64,000 nucleotides of DNA from Hymenobacter metallilatus (GCF_003944705.1 NZ_RWIS01000011.1:62001-126000), one strand, 5' to 3'. Positions 35,747-45,514 are shown, numbered from the stretch's first letter. Numbers and translations: made by a program. Notes: generated by a model from the letters alone, not told the origin.

Positions 35747-38132
35747 CATAGGTGTAGGCCTTTTCCTTGTAGCGGTATTCGTAGGTTTTGGTGAAGTGCA
35801 TATCGTTGATGATCATGTAGATTTGCTTCACCTTCTGCTGCTGGTGCAGCTCATTGATCTGGCTGATCAGGCCCTTATCGGTATAGTTCTGGCGTACCAC
35901 GTACACGTTGGCATCCAGGTGGCGCAGCAGCATGAAGAACTCGGCTACGTAGCCGGTGGGCGGGGTATCCACCAGCACGTAGTCATACTCCCCGCGCAGG
36001 CGCTGCATGAGCTCTTCCATGCGGGAGCCTTCCAGCAGCTCAGTGGGATTCTGCGGAATGGGGCCGCAGCAGAGTACATCCAGGTTGCGCACCAGCGAAG
36101 GGTGGCGACACTCCTCAAAGGTGCTCAGGCCCATCAGGTAGCTGCTCAGGCCATGCTCGGCGCAGGCCGCCTGCAGGCCAAAGTAGCTGGCCACCGTAGG
36201 GCGGCGCAGGTCGCACTCCAGCAGCAGCACCTTGCGGCCGCTCTGAGCCATTTCAGCTGCCAGGTTCACCGCGCAGAATGATTTCCCTTCGCCCGGTATA
36301 GAGGAGGTTACGCCAATTACCTTCTTGTCGAGGCCGGCCGAGAGGTACTGCAGGTTAACCCGAATAGAGCGGAACGACTCGGCAATGGGGCCTTTAGGGT
36401 CCGTGAGCATGGTTTCCTTATCGTGCTTGCTGCCGTGGGCCACCACACCCAGCATCGGAATAGTAGTAATGCGCGAAAGGTCCTCCTTGCTCTGGATGCG
36501 GCGGTTGGCTTTGTCCATGAGCAGGGAAATGCCCAGCGGCAGCGTGAGGCCGGCTACCAGCGCAATCAGTACCACCACGCCTGGCTTGGGGGCCGTGGGA
36601 CCGTCGCCGTTCATGGCGGCTACGTCCACCACTTTCTTATCGGTGGCGTTGGTGGCCAGGGCAATGGCGGCTTCGGCGCGCTTTTCAATCAGAAACTGAT
36701 AATTCTTGTCGTTGAAATCGGTTTTACTTTTCAGGGTGGCCAATTGCCGCTCGTTTTCGGGCAGCTGGCTCATGGTGCCGCGCACTTTGCCCAGCTGGCC
36801 GTCCAGGTCGCGCAGGGCAATGTCGGCGGCCCGGGTCATGTTGGTCAGGGTCTGGGTCAGGCTTTCCTTGGCCACCCGAATCCGCTCGTCCAGAATAGTG
36901 ACCATGGGATTTTCCAGGCTGGCATTCACGCCCAGGGCGGCCCGCTGGCTGTTGAGGTCGGTAAGCTGCAGGATCAGGTTGTTCACCACGGGGTCCTCGA
37001 TACCAATGCTGCTGGGAGCGGCCAGCTGGCCCGCGCCCTGGTGGGAGCGGAGGTAGGCCAGCATGTTCTGGTAGTACTTGCGGTTGGTGCTCACCTTGGC
37101 CCGCAGCATTTCCAGCTCGCCCTGCTGCTGAATGCCGCTGGCCGACTGGGCCCCCACATCCACCACCCCGCGCGCCGCCCGGAACGAGCTCAGGGCCGCC
37201 GTAGAGCGCCGCAGTGAGTCCGACATATGCCCGATTTCCTTGTCCAGAAAAGCCACTGTTTTCTGACCCGTTACATTTTTATCGTGCAGGTCATTCTCCA
37301 CGTATGCCCGCATCAGCGTATCCAGAAACTGAATTTCCTTCTGGGGTACCTTGCCTTTGCTGGTCAGCTCAATAATGCGCGACTCCCGGTCGATGGGGCG
37401 CACAGCCAGGTGCTGCTGGTACTCGCCAATCAGGCTATTCTGGTCGTGTAGGGTTACAAAATACCGCTCCAGCGCATTCTGAGCCGGGTAGCCGGGCTCC
37501 TGCTGCACCACCGCCGTGAGCAGGGGAGTGCGCAGGGTGTCGCCGGGTCGTACCGTTTCGTTAATGTGGGGGTTGCGCACTTCCCGGACCAGCTCACCAC
37601 TGGTCAGGTTATAGAGCTTGCCTTTGTCGGCATCGGCCTGCACATGGTAGCGCCCATCGGGTAAGGGCTCTACATAAATACGCACGCCGGTGAGCTGGGG
37701 CGAGTTCAGGTCCGGTAGCAGCCGGAAGGGTACGGCCCCCACTGGCCGCTCCTCCACCTGAATATCTTTCAGGGAGTTTAGCCAGGTGGTTGGGGCTGCA
37801 TAGTAAGCGGTGGCAAAGGGCAGCCGCCGCAGGGCCTGCTGCACCATGTCGGCGGAGGTAATCAGGCCAATTTCATCCTCCATCTTCGTGCCTTTGTCCT
37901 TCACCTCCAAAATCTTGAGCAGCTCCTGGGCTTGTTTTGAGCCGGTGCCCTGGTCGCCCAGCAGCATAGTGGAGCGGAAAGCATACTCCGGCTGCTTCAC
38001 GCGCAGGTAAAAGAAGGCGGCGGCCCCGGCTACCAGCAACGAAATCAGGAACAGCGGCCAGCGGTGCCGCAACCGGAAGAACAGCTCATGGAGGTCAAGT
38101 TCGTCGGGAGAGTGGTGAGGGCGTTGTTCCAT
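35739..38132 (-). CDS. Wzc-type chain-length regulator and tyrosine autokinase
   Basis: 797 aa. A Wzz domain with membrane segments near 25-45 and 525-545 flanks a long periplasmic coiled-coil region. The cytoplasmic BY-kinase domain has Walker A SSIPGEGKS (about 608-616), Walker A' LLLECDLRRP and Walker B YVLVDTPP. The C-terminus ends in a Tyr cluster (six Tyr in the last 14 residues) for autophosphorylation. It controls polymer length and export with the Wza-like lipoprotein 55 bases upstream. Confidence 0.93.
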   Translation of the reverse strand: MEQRPHHSPDELDLHELFFRLRHRWPLFLISLLVAGAAAFFYLRVKQPEYAFRSTMLLGDQGTGSKQAQELLKILEVKDKGTKMEDEIGLITSADMVQQALRRLPFATAYYAAPTTWLNSLKDIQVEERPVGAVPFRLLPDLNSPQLTGVRIYVEPLPDGRYHVQADADKGKLYNLTSGELVREVRNPHINETVRPGDTLRTPLLTAVVQQEPGYPAQNALERYFVTLHDQNSLIGEYQQHLAVRPIDRESRIIELTSKGKVPQKEIQFLDTLMRAYVENDLHDKNVTGQKTVAFLDKEIGHMSDSLRRSTAALSSFRAARGVVDVGAQSASGIQQQGELEMLRAKVSTNRKYYQNMLAYLRSHQGAGQLAAPSSIGIEDPVVNNLILQLTDLNSQRAALGVNASLENPMVTILDERIRVAKESLTQTLTNMTRAADIALRDLDGQLGKVRGTMSQLPENERQLATLKSKTDFNDKNYQFLIEKRAEAAIALATNATDKKVVDVAAMNGDGPTAPKPGVVVLIALVAGLTLPLGISLLMDKANRRIQSKEDLSRITTIPMLGVVAHGSKHDKETMLTDPKGPIAESFRSIRVNLQYLSAGLDKKVIGVTSSIPGEGKSFCAVNLAAEMAQSGRKVLLLECDLRRPTVASYFGLQAACAEHGLSSYLMGLSTFEECRHPSLVRNLDVLCCGPIPQNPTELLEGSRMEELMQRLRGEYDYVLVDTPPTGYVAEFFMLLRHLDANVYVVRQNYTDKGLISQINELHQQQKVKQIYMIINDMHFTKTYEYRYKEKAYTYGY

Positions 38133-38187
38133 TCCGATAGGCGTTTGAATAGGATGAGGGCAAAAGCAACGGCGGCGGATAAGCAGG

Positions 38188-38973
38188 CTAGAGTACTTTC
38201 AGGTAGTTGAGCACCAGCACCACGGCCGATATGCCGGAGAACACCAGGGCCAGGTTGGTGGCATTGCCCCGGGCTGTGCGGGCCTGCATGGGCTCCACGT
38301 ACAGGGCATCGTTGGGTAGTAGGTAGAAGTAGGGAGAAGTAAGCAGACCGGGGTCAGTGAGGTCCAGCAGCACTACTTCCGAGCCCTTGGCCGTCTGGCG
38401 AATCAGCTTCACGTTCTGGCGGTTGCCAAACTCGGTCAGGTCGCCGGCCAGGCCCAGCCCTTCCAGCACCGTACACTGCGCGTTGTACACAAAGTAGCGG
38501 CCCGGACTGCGTACCTCACCCAGCACTGTTACCTTAAAGGAGAGCAGCTTTACCAGCACATTCGCGTCGCGCACAAACTTGCTCACCTGCTGCTGCACCG
38601 CCACCTGGGCTTCCTCCACGGTCAGGCCCTGCAGCTTCAGGCGCCCCGCCGTGGGCAGGTTAATGAATCCCGTTTCGTCCACGGAGTACCCCGTCAGGAA
38701 CAGGTTACCCGGGTCGCCGTTGAATACGGCCCGCGCATCCACGGTATTAAACATGTCGTTGAGCTGGGTCTGTACGCTCTGCACCCGAATGCTGAGCACG
38801 TCGCCGGGCTGAATGCGGTACTGCTGGCGGGCGTTGTCGACCAGTACCGCTGTGCGGGTGTTATAGCTCTGGCCTTGCAGGTAGGGCAGGTTTCTCTGCG
38901 ACACACAACTGCCCAGGGCAAGCAGCGCGGGCAACCACAACAGCACACAACGGAAAAAGCGAGACAGGACCAT
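38188..38973 (-). CDS. Wza-like polysaccharide export lipoprotein
   Basis: 261 aa from ATG 38973. The signal peptide ends at the lipobox LGSC (Cys about 22). A Poly_export domain follows (YRIQPGDVLSIRVQSV), then SLBB-like strands (VTVLGEVRSPGRYFV). A C-terminal hydrophobic helix (ATNLALVFSGISAVVLVLNYL) is typical of the short Bacteroidota forms. It forms the outer-membrane export channel with the Wzc-type protein. First gene of the minus-strand export operon. Confidence 0.92.
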   Translation of the reverse strand: MVLSRFFRCVLLWLPALLALGSCVSQRNLPYLQGQSYNTRTAVLVDNARQQYRIQPGDVLSIRVQSVQTQLNDMFNTVDARAVFNGDPGNLFLTGYSVDETGFINLPTAGRLKLQGLTVEEAQVAVQQQVSKFVRDANVLVKLLSFKVTVLGEVRSPGRYFVYNAQCTVLEGLGLAGDLTEFGNRQNVKLIRQTAKGSEVVLLDLTDPGLLTSPYFYLLPNDALYVEPMQARTARGNATNLALVFSGISAVVLVLNYLKVL

Positions 38974-39068
38974 AGGGCGGAGCAGAGCAACTGATGAACT
39001 CAGTGGAAGAAGTCCAGAAAGTGGGTAGCACGGCATGTCGCTACCTACGCACTTGTATTGAATATTTC

Positions 39069-39101
39069 CATAAACGTATTGGATTGAAGCCGCAAAGTCA
39101 A
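39069..39101 (-). promoter_or_regulatory. Candidate promoter of the EPS export operon
   Basis: On the minus strand TTG, 20 bases, then TACGTTTA, one mismatch from TAnnTTTG, within an AT-rich stretch. It leaves a leader of about 90 bases before the Wza-like gene. Confidence 0.45.
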
Positions 39102-39246
39102 GTTATTTTTAAATTATTCGGATATTTATTTGCATTGATAGAAGGATGCCGGTTTTCTGGCAGTCAGCAAGGTTTTCTGCCGAAACCCTGTTACATCAGG
39201 CGGGGCGCACTACCTTGGCAGCGTTGAACCAGTGTATTGCCCACCC

Positions 39247-39924
39247 ATGAAGATTCTGTTGGTTGAAGACGAACCGAAAGTGGCCTCCTTTCTGCATCAG
39301 GGCCTCACCGAGCAGCACCACACCGTCGATTTAGCCGCCGATGGGCTGCTGGGGCTGCGGCTGGCGCAATCCAATACCTACGACCTGATTATTCTGGATA
39401 CCCTGCTGCCGGGGCTGAGTGGGCTGGAAGTATGTCGGCAGGTGCGCACCCAGGATACCAGCGTACCTATTCTGATGCTCACGGCCCTGGGTGAAACCGA
39501 CGATAAAATCCGGGGTCTGGATGCCGGCGCCGACGACTACCTGGTGAAGCCCTTTGCGTTTCAGGAGCTGCTGGCCCGCATCCGAGCCCTCACGCGCCGC
39601 CGCCACGAGTCGCCCTCCGCCGATGCCGTGCTGCGCCTGGCCGACCTCACCCTCGACCCCATTCGGAAAGTGGTGCAGCGCGCCGGCCAAACCGTTCAGC
39701 TCACGGCCCGCGAGTTTGCCCTGCTGGAGTACCTGCTGCGCAACCAGAACCGGGTGGTGTCGCGGGTGGATATCCTGGAGCACGTCTGGGAAACATCCTT
39801 CGATACCGGCTCCAACGTCATCGACGTGTACATCAACTTCCTGCGCAAAAAGCTCGACAAAGACTTTACTCCCAAGCTCATTCATACCCTGGTAGGCATG
39901 GGCTACGTGATGAAGGAAGAATAG
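39247..39924 (+). CDS. OmpR-family response regulator
   Basis: 225 aa. The receiver domain begins MKILLVEDEPKVASFLHQGL, with the phosphoacceptor Asp in DLIILDTLLPGLSGLEV, and has LTALGETDD and YLVKPFAFQELLARI. The C-terminal winged helix has LTAREFALLEYLLRNQNRVVSR and VDVYINFLRKKLD-type sequence. ATG 39247 is chosen over GTG 39232. It is divergent from the EPS export operon and upstream of its sensor kinase, so control of EPS genes is likely but unproven. Confidence 0.94.
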   Translation: MKILLVEDEPKVASFLHQGLTEQHHTVDLAADGLLGLRLAQSNTYDLIILDTLLPGLSGLEVCRQVRTQDTSVPILMLTALGETDDKIRGLDAGADDYLVKPFAFQELLARIRALTRRRHESPSADAVLRLADLTLDPIRKVVQRAGQTVQLTAREFALLEYLLRNQNRVVSRVDILEHVWETSFDTGSNVIDVYINFLRKKLDKDFTPKLIHTLVGMGYVMKEE

Positions 39925-39932
39925 GGAATGAG

Positions 39933-39995
39933 TTGTCAGTTGCTGGCTGTCAGTTGTCAGAACTATACTGACAACTGACAGCCAGCAACTGACAA
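39933..39995 (+). repeat. Perfect 28-bp inverted repeat hairpin (element E)
   Basis: Arms 39933-39960 and 39968-39995 are exact complements around a 7-base loop (AACTATA). They are made of TTGTCAG, TTGCTGG and CTGTCAG units, and the right side continues as CTAGCAA, CGAGCAA units to 40020. In RNA this is a very stable stem between the response regulator stop and the kinase start. Confidence 0.88.
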
Positions 39996-40023
39996 CTAGC
40001 AACGAGCAACTAGCAACTAAACA

Positions 40024-41430
40024 ATGTCCATCCGCACCCGCCTGACGCTGCAGTTCGTGGCTATTCTGGTTGTGACGCTGCTGCTGTTTGCGGCCGTGAT
40101 TTACTTTTTTACCTACCAGTCGCGGCGGGAGGCGTTCAGTGAAAGTCTGTTTGCGCGGGCCCGCATTGTGGCTCACGTGTACCTGGATGGCACCCGTCGC
40201 AGCGACGAAGCAAGCCGGGCTACGTACCGCCGCTACCTGCGACAGTTTTATCGTACGCTCCCCGAAGAAGAGGTACGGGTGTTTGACGCCCGCAACCAAG
40301 TAGTATTTGAGGAAGGACTGGCCGGCCGCGAGGCTGTGCCCCTGAGCCTGCTCCGGGCCGTGCGCACCGACGGCCGGGAGGTAGTGCTGGAAGACAACTA
40401 CCGCCAGACCATTGGTATGCGCTACCGCGACGCCGTGCGGGGCGACTTTGTGGTAGTTGCCTCCTCCGTGGATGCCGATAGCCACCAGAAGCTGCAGGAT
40501 TTGCTTACGGTGCTTTCCTTTGGGCTGCTGGCTTCGTTTGTGATAGTGGGTATTGGGGGCTGGTTTTTCGCCGGGCAGGCCCTCAAGCCCATGAAGCGCA
40601 TTATTCAGGAAGTAGACAGCATCACGGCTTCCGATTTGCACCGCCGTCTTTCCCAGGCTGATGGGCAGGATGAGGTGTCGCTGCTGGCCCAGCGCTTCAA
40701 CAGCCTGCTTAACCGCCTCGAGACGGCCTTTGCCGGCCAGCGGACGTTCGTGCGCGACGCCTCCCACGAGCTCCGGACCCCGCTGGCGGCCATTATCGGG
40801 CAGCTGGAAGTGGCCCTGCTCCAACAGGAGCGCAGCCCCCAGGAATACCGCCGGGTACTGCAGAGCACCCTCGATGCAGCCCGGCTGCTTAAAGATCTTA
40901 CCAATGGCCTGCTGCAGATTGCCCGTGCCTCCGACGACCCCTCCCAGGTGCCGCGCACCTTGGTGCGCCTCGACGAGCTGCTGCTGCTGGCCCATGAGGA
41001 AGTGCACCGCCGCCACCCCACCTGCCGCATCGACCTGGATTTTGGTGAGGCGCCGGATGCGCCGCGCCGCGTACCCTATGGGGTGCTTGGCAACGAAGCC
41101 CTGCTGCTCTCGGCGTTTCTGAATATTCTGGAAAATGCCTGCAAGTTTTCGGCCGGCTCGCCCGCTCCTGTGGTGGCCACTCTCACTACCTCCCGCACCC
41201 GGGTCCGCCTTACCGTGCGCGACCGGGGGCTGGGAATGAGCGAGGCCGACCGGCAGCAGGTGTTCGTGCCATTTTTCCGGGCCGACTCCGTGCGCACGGT
41301 GCCCGGCCACGGCATTGGGTTGCCCCTCACGGCCAAAATTATGGAGCTCCACGAGGGCGAAATCACCATTGAGAGTGAACTGGCCCAGGGCACGGCCGTA
41401 ACCCTGAGCCTGCCCACGGCTACGGTTTAA
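40024..41430 (+). CDS. Sensor histidine kinase
   Basis: 468 aa. Two membrane segments (about 9-30 and 161-183) bracket a periplasmic sensor of about 130 residues. HAMP follows (ALKPMKRIIQEVDSI), then HisKA with phospho-His in FVRDASHELRTPLAAI, and the ATPase domain with N-box NILENACKF, G1 DRGLGMS and G2 GHGIGLPL. It pairs with the response regulator 99 bases upstream; the hairpin between them may change their ratio. Confidence 0.94.
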   Translation: MSIRTRLTLQFVAILVVTLLLFAAVIYFFTYQSRREAFSESLFARARIVAHVYLDGTRRSDEASRATYRRYLRQFYRTLPEEEVRVFDARNQVVFEEGLAGREAVPLSLLRAVRTDGREVVLEDNYRQTIGMRYRDAVRGDFVVVASSVDADSHQKLQDLLTVLSFGLLASFVIVGIGGWFFAGQALKPMKRIIQEVDSITASDLHRRLSQADGQDEVSLLAQRFNSLLNRLETAFAGQRTFVRDASHELRTPLAAIIGQLEVALLQQERSPQEYRRVLQSTLDAARLLKDLTNGLLQIARASDDPSQVPRTLVRLDELLLLAHEEVHRRHPTCRIDLDFGEAPDAPRRVPYGVLGNEALLLSAFLNILENACKFSAGSPAPVVATLTTSRTRVRLTVRDRGLGMSEADRQQVFVPFFRADSVRTVPGHGIGLPLTAKIMELHEGEITIESELAQGTAVTLSLPTATV

Positions 41431-41617
41431 GGCGTTGCCTTTGCAAAGTGAAATTTGTGATTAAGTAGTAAATTGATTATCAGATAATTGTGTTTTTAAT
41501 TAGTTTTTAATTTTCTTTTAATTAGGTCTTAACGAGGCGAGTGTAGCATTGCAGATAATCCGGCGGGTGCATGTGCACTACGGCGGGTGCCTGTCCTTCC
41601 CTACCTCCCCTCGTTGT

Positions 41618-43225
41618 ATGTTAGAAGTTGCCGAGTCTGCCGCAACCTCCACGGCCCGCACCCCGGTAGGGGTGCCTTCCTCGCCCTGGAAATACCTCAG
41701 TAAAGATCTGCCTGCTGGTCTGGTGGTGTTCCTGGTGGCACTACCGCTGTGCCTGGGCATCTCCTTGGCCTCCGGCGCTCCGCTGCTTGCTGGCGTTATT
41801 GCTGGTATTGTGGGCGGCCTGCTGGTATCCTGGGTCAGCAATTCTCCCCTGAGTGTAAGCGGTCCGGCCGCTGGCCTTACCAGCATTGTGCTGGCTTCAT
41901 TGGCAACACTTCAATCGTTTCAGGCAGTACTGGCGGCGGTGGTGGTGGCTGGGGCCATTCAGGTGCTAATGGGCGTGCTGAAAGCGGGTATTGTGGGCAT
42001 GTACTTTCCCACCTCTGTTATTCGGGGTATGCTGGCCGCTATTGGCCTCACGCTTATCCTCAAGCAGATTCCGCACCTGGTTGGGGCTGATGCCGACTAT
42101 TTTGAGGATATGACCTTCCTGCAATTCGATGGACAAAACACATTTTCGGCCATCGAGAAAGCACTAGGAGGTATCGGGGCCGGTTCGGCCCTGGTAGGGC
42201 TGGTGTCACTGGGGGTTCTGCTCTTCTGGGACCAGACCGTGACCAAGCGCATCCGTTTTCTGCGGCTGGTTCCCGGCGCACTGGTGGTGGTGTTGCTCTC
42301 AATTGGCCTCAATAATCTGCTGGACAACGCCGCCCCGGTATTGCGTATCCGGCCGCAGCACTTGGTCAATCTGCCCGATATTACCTCCTGGCAGGATTTT
42401 ATCGGGGCTTTTTCCCGGCCCGATTGGAGCGCGTTGCAACGACCAGGCTTTGTATCGGTGGCGTTTACTATTGCCATTGTAGCCTCCCTGGAGTCGTTGC
42501 TGAGCGTAAAAGCAGTGGATAAGCTCGACCCGCATAAGCGCGTAACGCCCACCAACCGGGAATTGATTGCTCAGGGGGTTGGCAACATTGTTAGTGGCTT
42601 GTTGGGTGGCCTGCCCATTACGGCCGTTATTGTGCGCAGTTCAGCCAATATCAACTCCGGCGGTCAAACGCGCATGTCGGCTTTTTTTCACGGTATATTG
42701 TTGCTGGTGAGCCTGTTGTTTCTGGAGTCGGTGCTCAACCAAGTACCATATTCGGCGCTGGCGGCTGTGTTGCTGGTGGTGGGCTATAAACTCACCAAAC
42801 CGGCGCTGTATGTTACCCAATGGCGTTTGGGCTGGCAACAGTTTCTGCCTTTTATCATTACCATCCTGGCCATTCTGTTCACTGATTTGCTGAAGGGCGT
42901 ATCCGTAGGGCTGGCCATTGGAATTTTCTACATTCTCAAGGCCAACTACGAGTCGGCCTACTACCTGAGCAAGCCCGCGGCCATGCAGGCCGGGCCTATT
43001 CACCTCAAGCTCTCGGAGCAGGTCACCTTTCTCAATAAAGCCAGCATTGTGAAAGTGCTCGACGAACTGCCCGACGATACGCAGGTGCTCATTGATGGTA
43101 CCAACTCTTCGTTCATTGACTATGACGTGCTGGAGGCTATTGAAAACTTCCGGCTGGCTGCCCCCGAGCGAGGCATTCGGCTGGAGCTACGGGATATTCC
43201 GCAGGTGCAGGTGCTGGGACATTAA
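41618..43225 (+). CDS. SulP-family inorganic anion transporter
   Basis: 535 aa from ATG 41618. About 11 membrane helices include the SulP signature region PAGLVVFLVALPLCLGISLA, SGPAAGLTSIVLASL and GGLPITAVIVRSSANINSGG. A short STAS domain is at about 455-535 (VTFLNKASIVKVLDELPDDT, IDGTNSSFIDYDVLEAIENF). Family members carry sulfate, bicarbonate or other anions; the substrate cannot be read here. It is the last host gene before the prophage. Confidence 0.92.
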   Translation: MLEVAESAATSTARTPVGVPSSPWKYLSKDLPAGLVVFLVALPLCLGISLASGAPLLAGVIAGIVGGLLVSWVSNSPLSVSGPAAGLTSIVLASLATLQSFQAVLAAVVVAGAIQVLMGVLKAGIVGMYFPTSVIRGMLAAIGLTLILKQIPHLVGADADYFEDMTFLQFDGQNTFSAIEKALGGIGAGSALVGLVSLGVLLFWDQTVTKRIRFLRLVPGALVVVLLSIGLNNLLDNAAPVLRIRPQHLVNLPDITSWQDFIGAFSRPDWSALQRPGFVSVAFTIAIVASLESLLSVKAVDKLDPHKRVTPTNRELIAQGVGNIVSGLLGGLPITAVIVRSSANINSGGQTRMSAFFHGILLLVSLLFLESVLNQVPYSALAAVLLVVGYKLTKPALYVTQWRLGWQQFLPFIITILAILFTDLLKGVSVGLAIGIFYILKANYESAYYLSKPAAMQAGPIHLKLSEQVTFLNKASIVKVLDELPDDTQVLIDGTNSSFIDYDVLEAIENFRLAAPERGIRLELRDIPQVQVLGH

Positions 43226-43565
43226 CCCAGCCTGCCGGGGTGCCTTCCTGATATGAGGCAGCGCTCTGCATAAGGGAGCTAACCACTACATACATACCCA
43301 ACGCTGTATGGCTACCAGGAAAGGCAGTCACGGCTTATAAGCAGAAACCAGTGCTGCCGTAGGTTCTTTAACCTGCTGTAGCGCAATATCATCGGGCGTA
43401 GTCTGAGGGGAGTGCGCTTTCGATGTGTGGAACCGTCCTATCCATTGGGTAGGGCGGTTTTTTGCGTGTATACGCATCCGAATTTTAACGCTTTTGGAAA
43501 GAATTCAGGTAAAACTATGCCCAAAACCATGTCCAAAAACCTCACAGTATATTCCCAGCCTGCTT
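43226..43565. other. SulP-integrase intergenic region, likely holding attL
   Basis: No gene is recognised. It contains one terminator (43432-43464). The prophage attachment site is probably here, between the last host gene and the integrase, but it cannot be fixed without the other end. No tRNA is seen. Confidence 0.4.
43432..43464 (+). terminator. Rho-independent terminator
   Basis: AACCGTCCTA pairs with TAGGGCGGTT (one G-T pair) and is followed by T6. It lies 207 bases after the SulP stop and before the integrase, so it may end the transporter transcript or an unseen small RNA. Confidence 0.7.
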
Positions 43566-44879
43566 ATGCCTGTTAGCTCTACCTTCCATAATAAACTAAC
43601 GATCCGGGCGTATCTGCGCCGGCCCAATGCCGACGGGTATTACCATGTCCGGTTGATTGCCCGGTTTCATGGAGATGAATTTTCCATCTCACCTGGTATC
43701 CTGATTCTGCCTAAACAGAAAGTGGGCCGGAAGCTGGTCCAGCTGTGGGAGCCGAAAACCCGGCGCGTAACCGATGCGCATCCGAACGCCGCCGCTATCA
43801 ATGCGGAGCTGCTGAAGTGCGAGACGGATATTACAGAAGCGTTTCACGCACTGGCCGGGCCGCTGGGCAAGCAGCAGGTAACCAGTGATGCGATGTGGAA
43901 GAAGATGCTGGCAAAAGACGCCGCGCCTGTTGTCGTAGTAGAGCCGGTGCAACTGACGGTGCTAGAACACTACGCACAGTGGGCGGCTGAAAACGAGGGT
44001 ATTTTATCGACGTCGTATCTGAAGCAGGCCAAATACCTGAGCGGGCAACTGCACGACTGGAAGCCGAAGCTGCCGGTAGGGGAGCTGCTGACAGAAAAGA
44101 TGGTCCGGGCCTGGCAGCAGCATTTGGTACGCGAGGAAGCCGCCGACGGCTCCATTGCCAATTCCTTCAAATGGCTGCGCACTCTGGCCGGGCGTATCGG
44201 GGTGAATCCCAAACTGCCGTGGCTCAAATACAAGGAGGTAAACGCGGCGCAACTGGACCTGACCCGGGATGAGCTGCACGCGCTGTTGCGGGCAGACCTG
44301 GGAGCCGACGAACGGCTGCAGCAGGAGCGCGACCGGTGGATGATGCAGCTGCTCACCGGTCGCCGCTATTCTGACCTGACCGTACTACGTCCGGAGCAGC
44401 TTACGGAGTTGACCATAGAAGACGGCAGCCGGGTACCGGCGCTGCGCCACCATCAGCAGAAAGTAACTACGGAAGTACTGCTACCACTCCCTCCGCTGGC
44501 TATCCGGATTGGGGAGCGGTGGAACTGGCAACTGCCGGCCATGGGCAACCGGCAGCGCAACGTACTGCTCAAGCAGGTAGCCAAAGCCGCTGGCATCACC
44601 CGCCTGTTCAACGATGCGAAAATCAGTGGGGGCAAGGTGACCGATAACTACCGGCCAGCCTGGGAAATCATCGGCACCCACACCGCCCGCCACACCGCCG
44701 GCTCGTTGCTGTTGGAAGTATCCGGTGGGGATGAGTCGCTGGCCGCCTACGTGTTGGGGCACGTGCAGGGTACAACTACGGGTATCTACGCAAAGGACAA
44801 GGCCCGCCGCATTGCCCCGCTGCTGCTGCAGGCCTGGCAAAAGGTGCTGGGCGAGTTTTACGATACTGATCTGGTATAA
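43566..44879 (+). CDS. Phage tyrosine integrase
   Basis: 437 aa from ATG 43566. The N-terminal arm-type domain (FHNKLTIRAYLRRPNADGYY) and the SAM-like domain (VLEHYAQWAAENE) are those of Bacteroidota phage integrases. The catalytic domain shows Arg in LTGRRYSDL, the H-x-x-R box in THTARHTAGSLLLEV, GHVQ and the nucleophile Tyr in TTGIYAKD. It marks the left edge of an integrated phage and faces into it. Confidence 0.93.
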   Translation: MPVSSTFHNKLTIRAYLRRPNADGYYHVRLIARFHGDEFSISPGILILPKQKVGRKLVQLWEPKTRRVTDAHPNAAAINAELLKCETDITEAFHALAGPLGKQQVTSDAMWKKMLAKDAAPVVVVEPVQLTVLEHYAQWAAENEGILSTSYLKQAKYLSGQLHDWKPKLPVGELLTEKMVRAWQQHLVREEAADGSIANSFKWLRTLAGRIGVNPKLPWLKYKEVNAAQLDLTRDELHALLRADLGADERLQQERDRWMMQLLTGRRYSDLTVLRPEQLTELTIEDGSRVPALRHHQQKVTTEVLLPLPPLAIRIGERWNWQLPAMGNRQRNVLLKQVAKAAGITRLFNDAKISGGKVTDNYRPAWEIIGTHTARHTAGSLLLEVSGGDESLAAYVLGHVQGTTTGIYAKDKARRIAPLLLQAWQKVLGEFYDTDLV

Positions 44880-44913
44880 AAATCCCCGGCCTGCTGACAG
44901 GTCGGGGATTTTT
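44877..44913. terminator. Bidirectional terminator between integrase and lysis genes
   Basis: AAAAATCCCCG and CGGGGATTTTT form the stem with an inner CCTG/CAGG pair. A runs on the left and T runs on the right allow it to end both the plus-strand integrase and the minus-strand lysis operon. Confidence 0.85.
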
Positions 44914-44956
44914 CTTTAGGTGCGAATCCGGTACCAGCCGGGGCGGGCCCGTCGCT

Positions 44957-45514
44957 TTAACTTAACCACGCCCATACACCAATGCCGATCAGGGTGAGCA
45001 GATAGGTCACACAGCCATTCACCAATAGGTTCTGTAGTAGTTGCTTCAGCAGCGGACCGGCTGCTTCCACCACCTGCCGGTCTTCGTAGGCCGGCGGCGC
45101 GGTTTCATCCGGGGCGCGAACCTGTTCCCAGGCCCGTCGCCATACGTAGCGGTCCGGAAAGTAGGCGGCGTTGGGATTCCAGCTGACGTGGTACTTGCCC
45201 ACCCAGGGAAGGTTGCGGGCCTTATTCAGACGCGGGTTGAAGTCGTAGAGCCAGTAGGCTACTTGCAGAATAAGTAGGCCGGCAACGCTCAGGCCGAACG
45301 GCAGCCAATAGCCCCAGGCGGGCAAGCTGGCCAGCACCGCAATCAGCACCATGACGATACCACGCCAGGTAGCGCGTTGCCGGTGGAAAGTGCGCAGCAG
45401 CGTATCGACGGCCCCGGCTTTGATGAATCGGCGCACATCGAGTGTTACCCAGATGCGCGGGTGCAGATACGTCAGCAGCCAAGCCAGCGGGTGAGTAAGT
45501 AGCAGCCAGAGCAT
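44957..45514 (-). CDS. Prophage membrane protein, unknown function
   Basis: 185 aa with no family I recognise. It has N-terminal (MLWLLLTHPLAWLLTYL), central (IVMVLIAVLASLPAWGYWLP, LSVAGLLILQVAYWLYDF) and C-terminal (YLLTLIGIGVWAWL) hydrophobic segments. Its ATG shares one base with the TGA of the upstream gene, so the two are coupled. It is the last gene of the minus-strand lysis block and may help holin action or be a moron; neither can be shown. Confidence 0.65.
   Translation of the reverse strand: MLWLLLTHPLAWLLTYLHPRIWVTLDVRRFIKAGAVDTLLRTFHRQRATWRGIVMVLIAVLASLPAWGYWLPFGLSVAGLLILQVAYWLYDFNPRLNKARNLPWVGKYHVSWNPNAAYFPDRYVWRRAWEQVRAPDETAPPAYEDRQVVEAAGPLLKQLLQNLLVNGCVTYLLTLIGIGVWAWLS

Noticed and set aside
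6315..40020. The unit repeats as CRISPR arrays
   Set aside because: Units are 7-8 bp, contiguous, degenerate and inverted, without unique spacers or cas genes.
39331..41352. 673-codon minus-strand frame
   Set aside because: Antisense to the response regulator and kinase, which have all expected motifs; it also reads through the repeat hairpin.
43226..43565. tRNA gene as the prophage attachment site
   Set aside because: No cloverleaf or T-loop sequence could be found by eye; the site remains unassigned.
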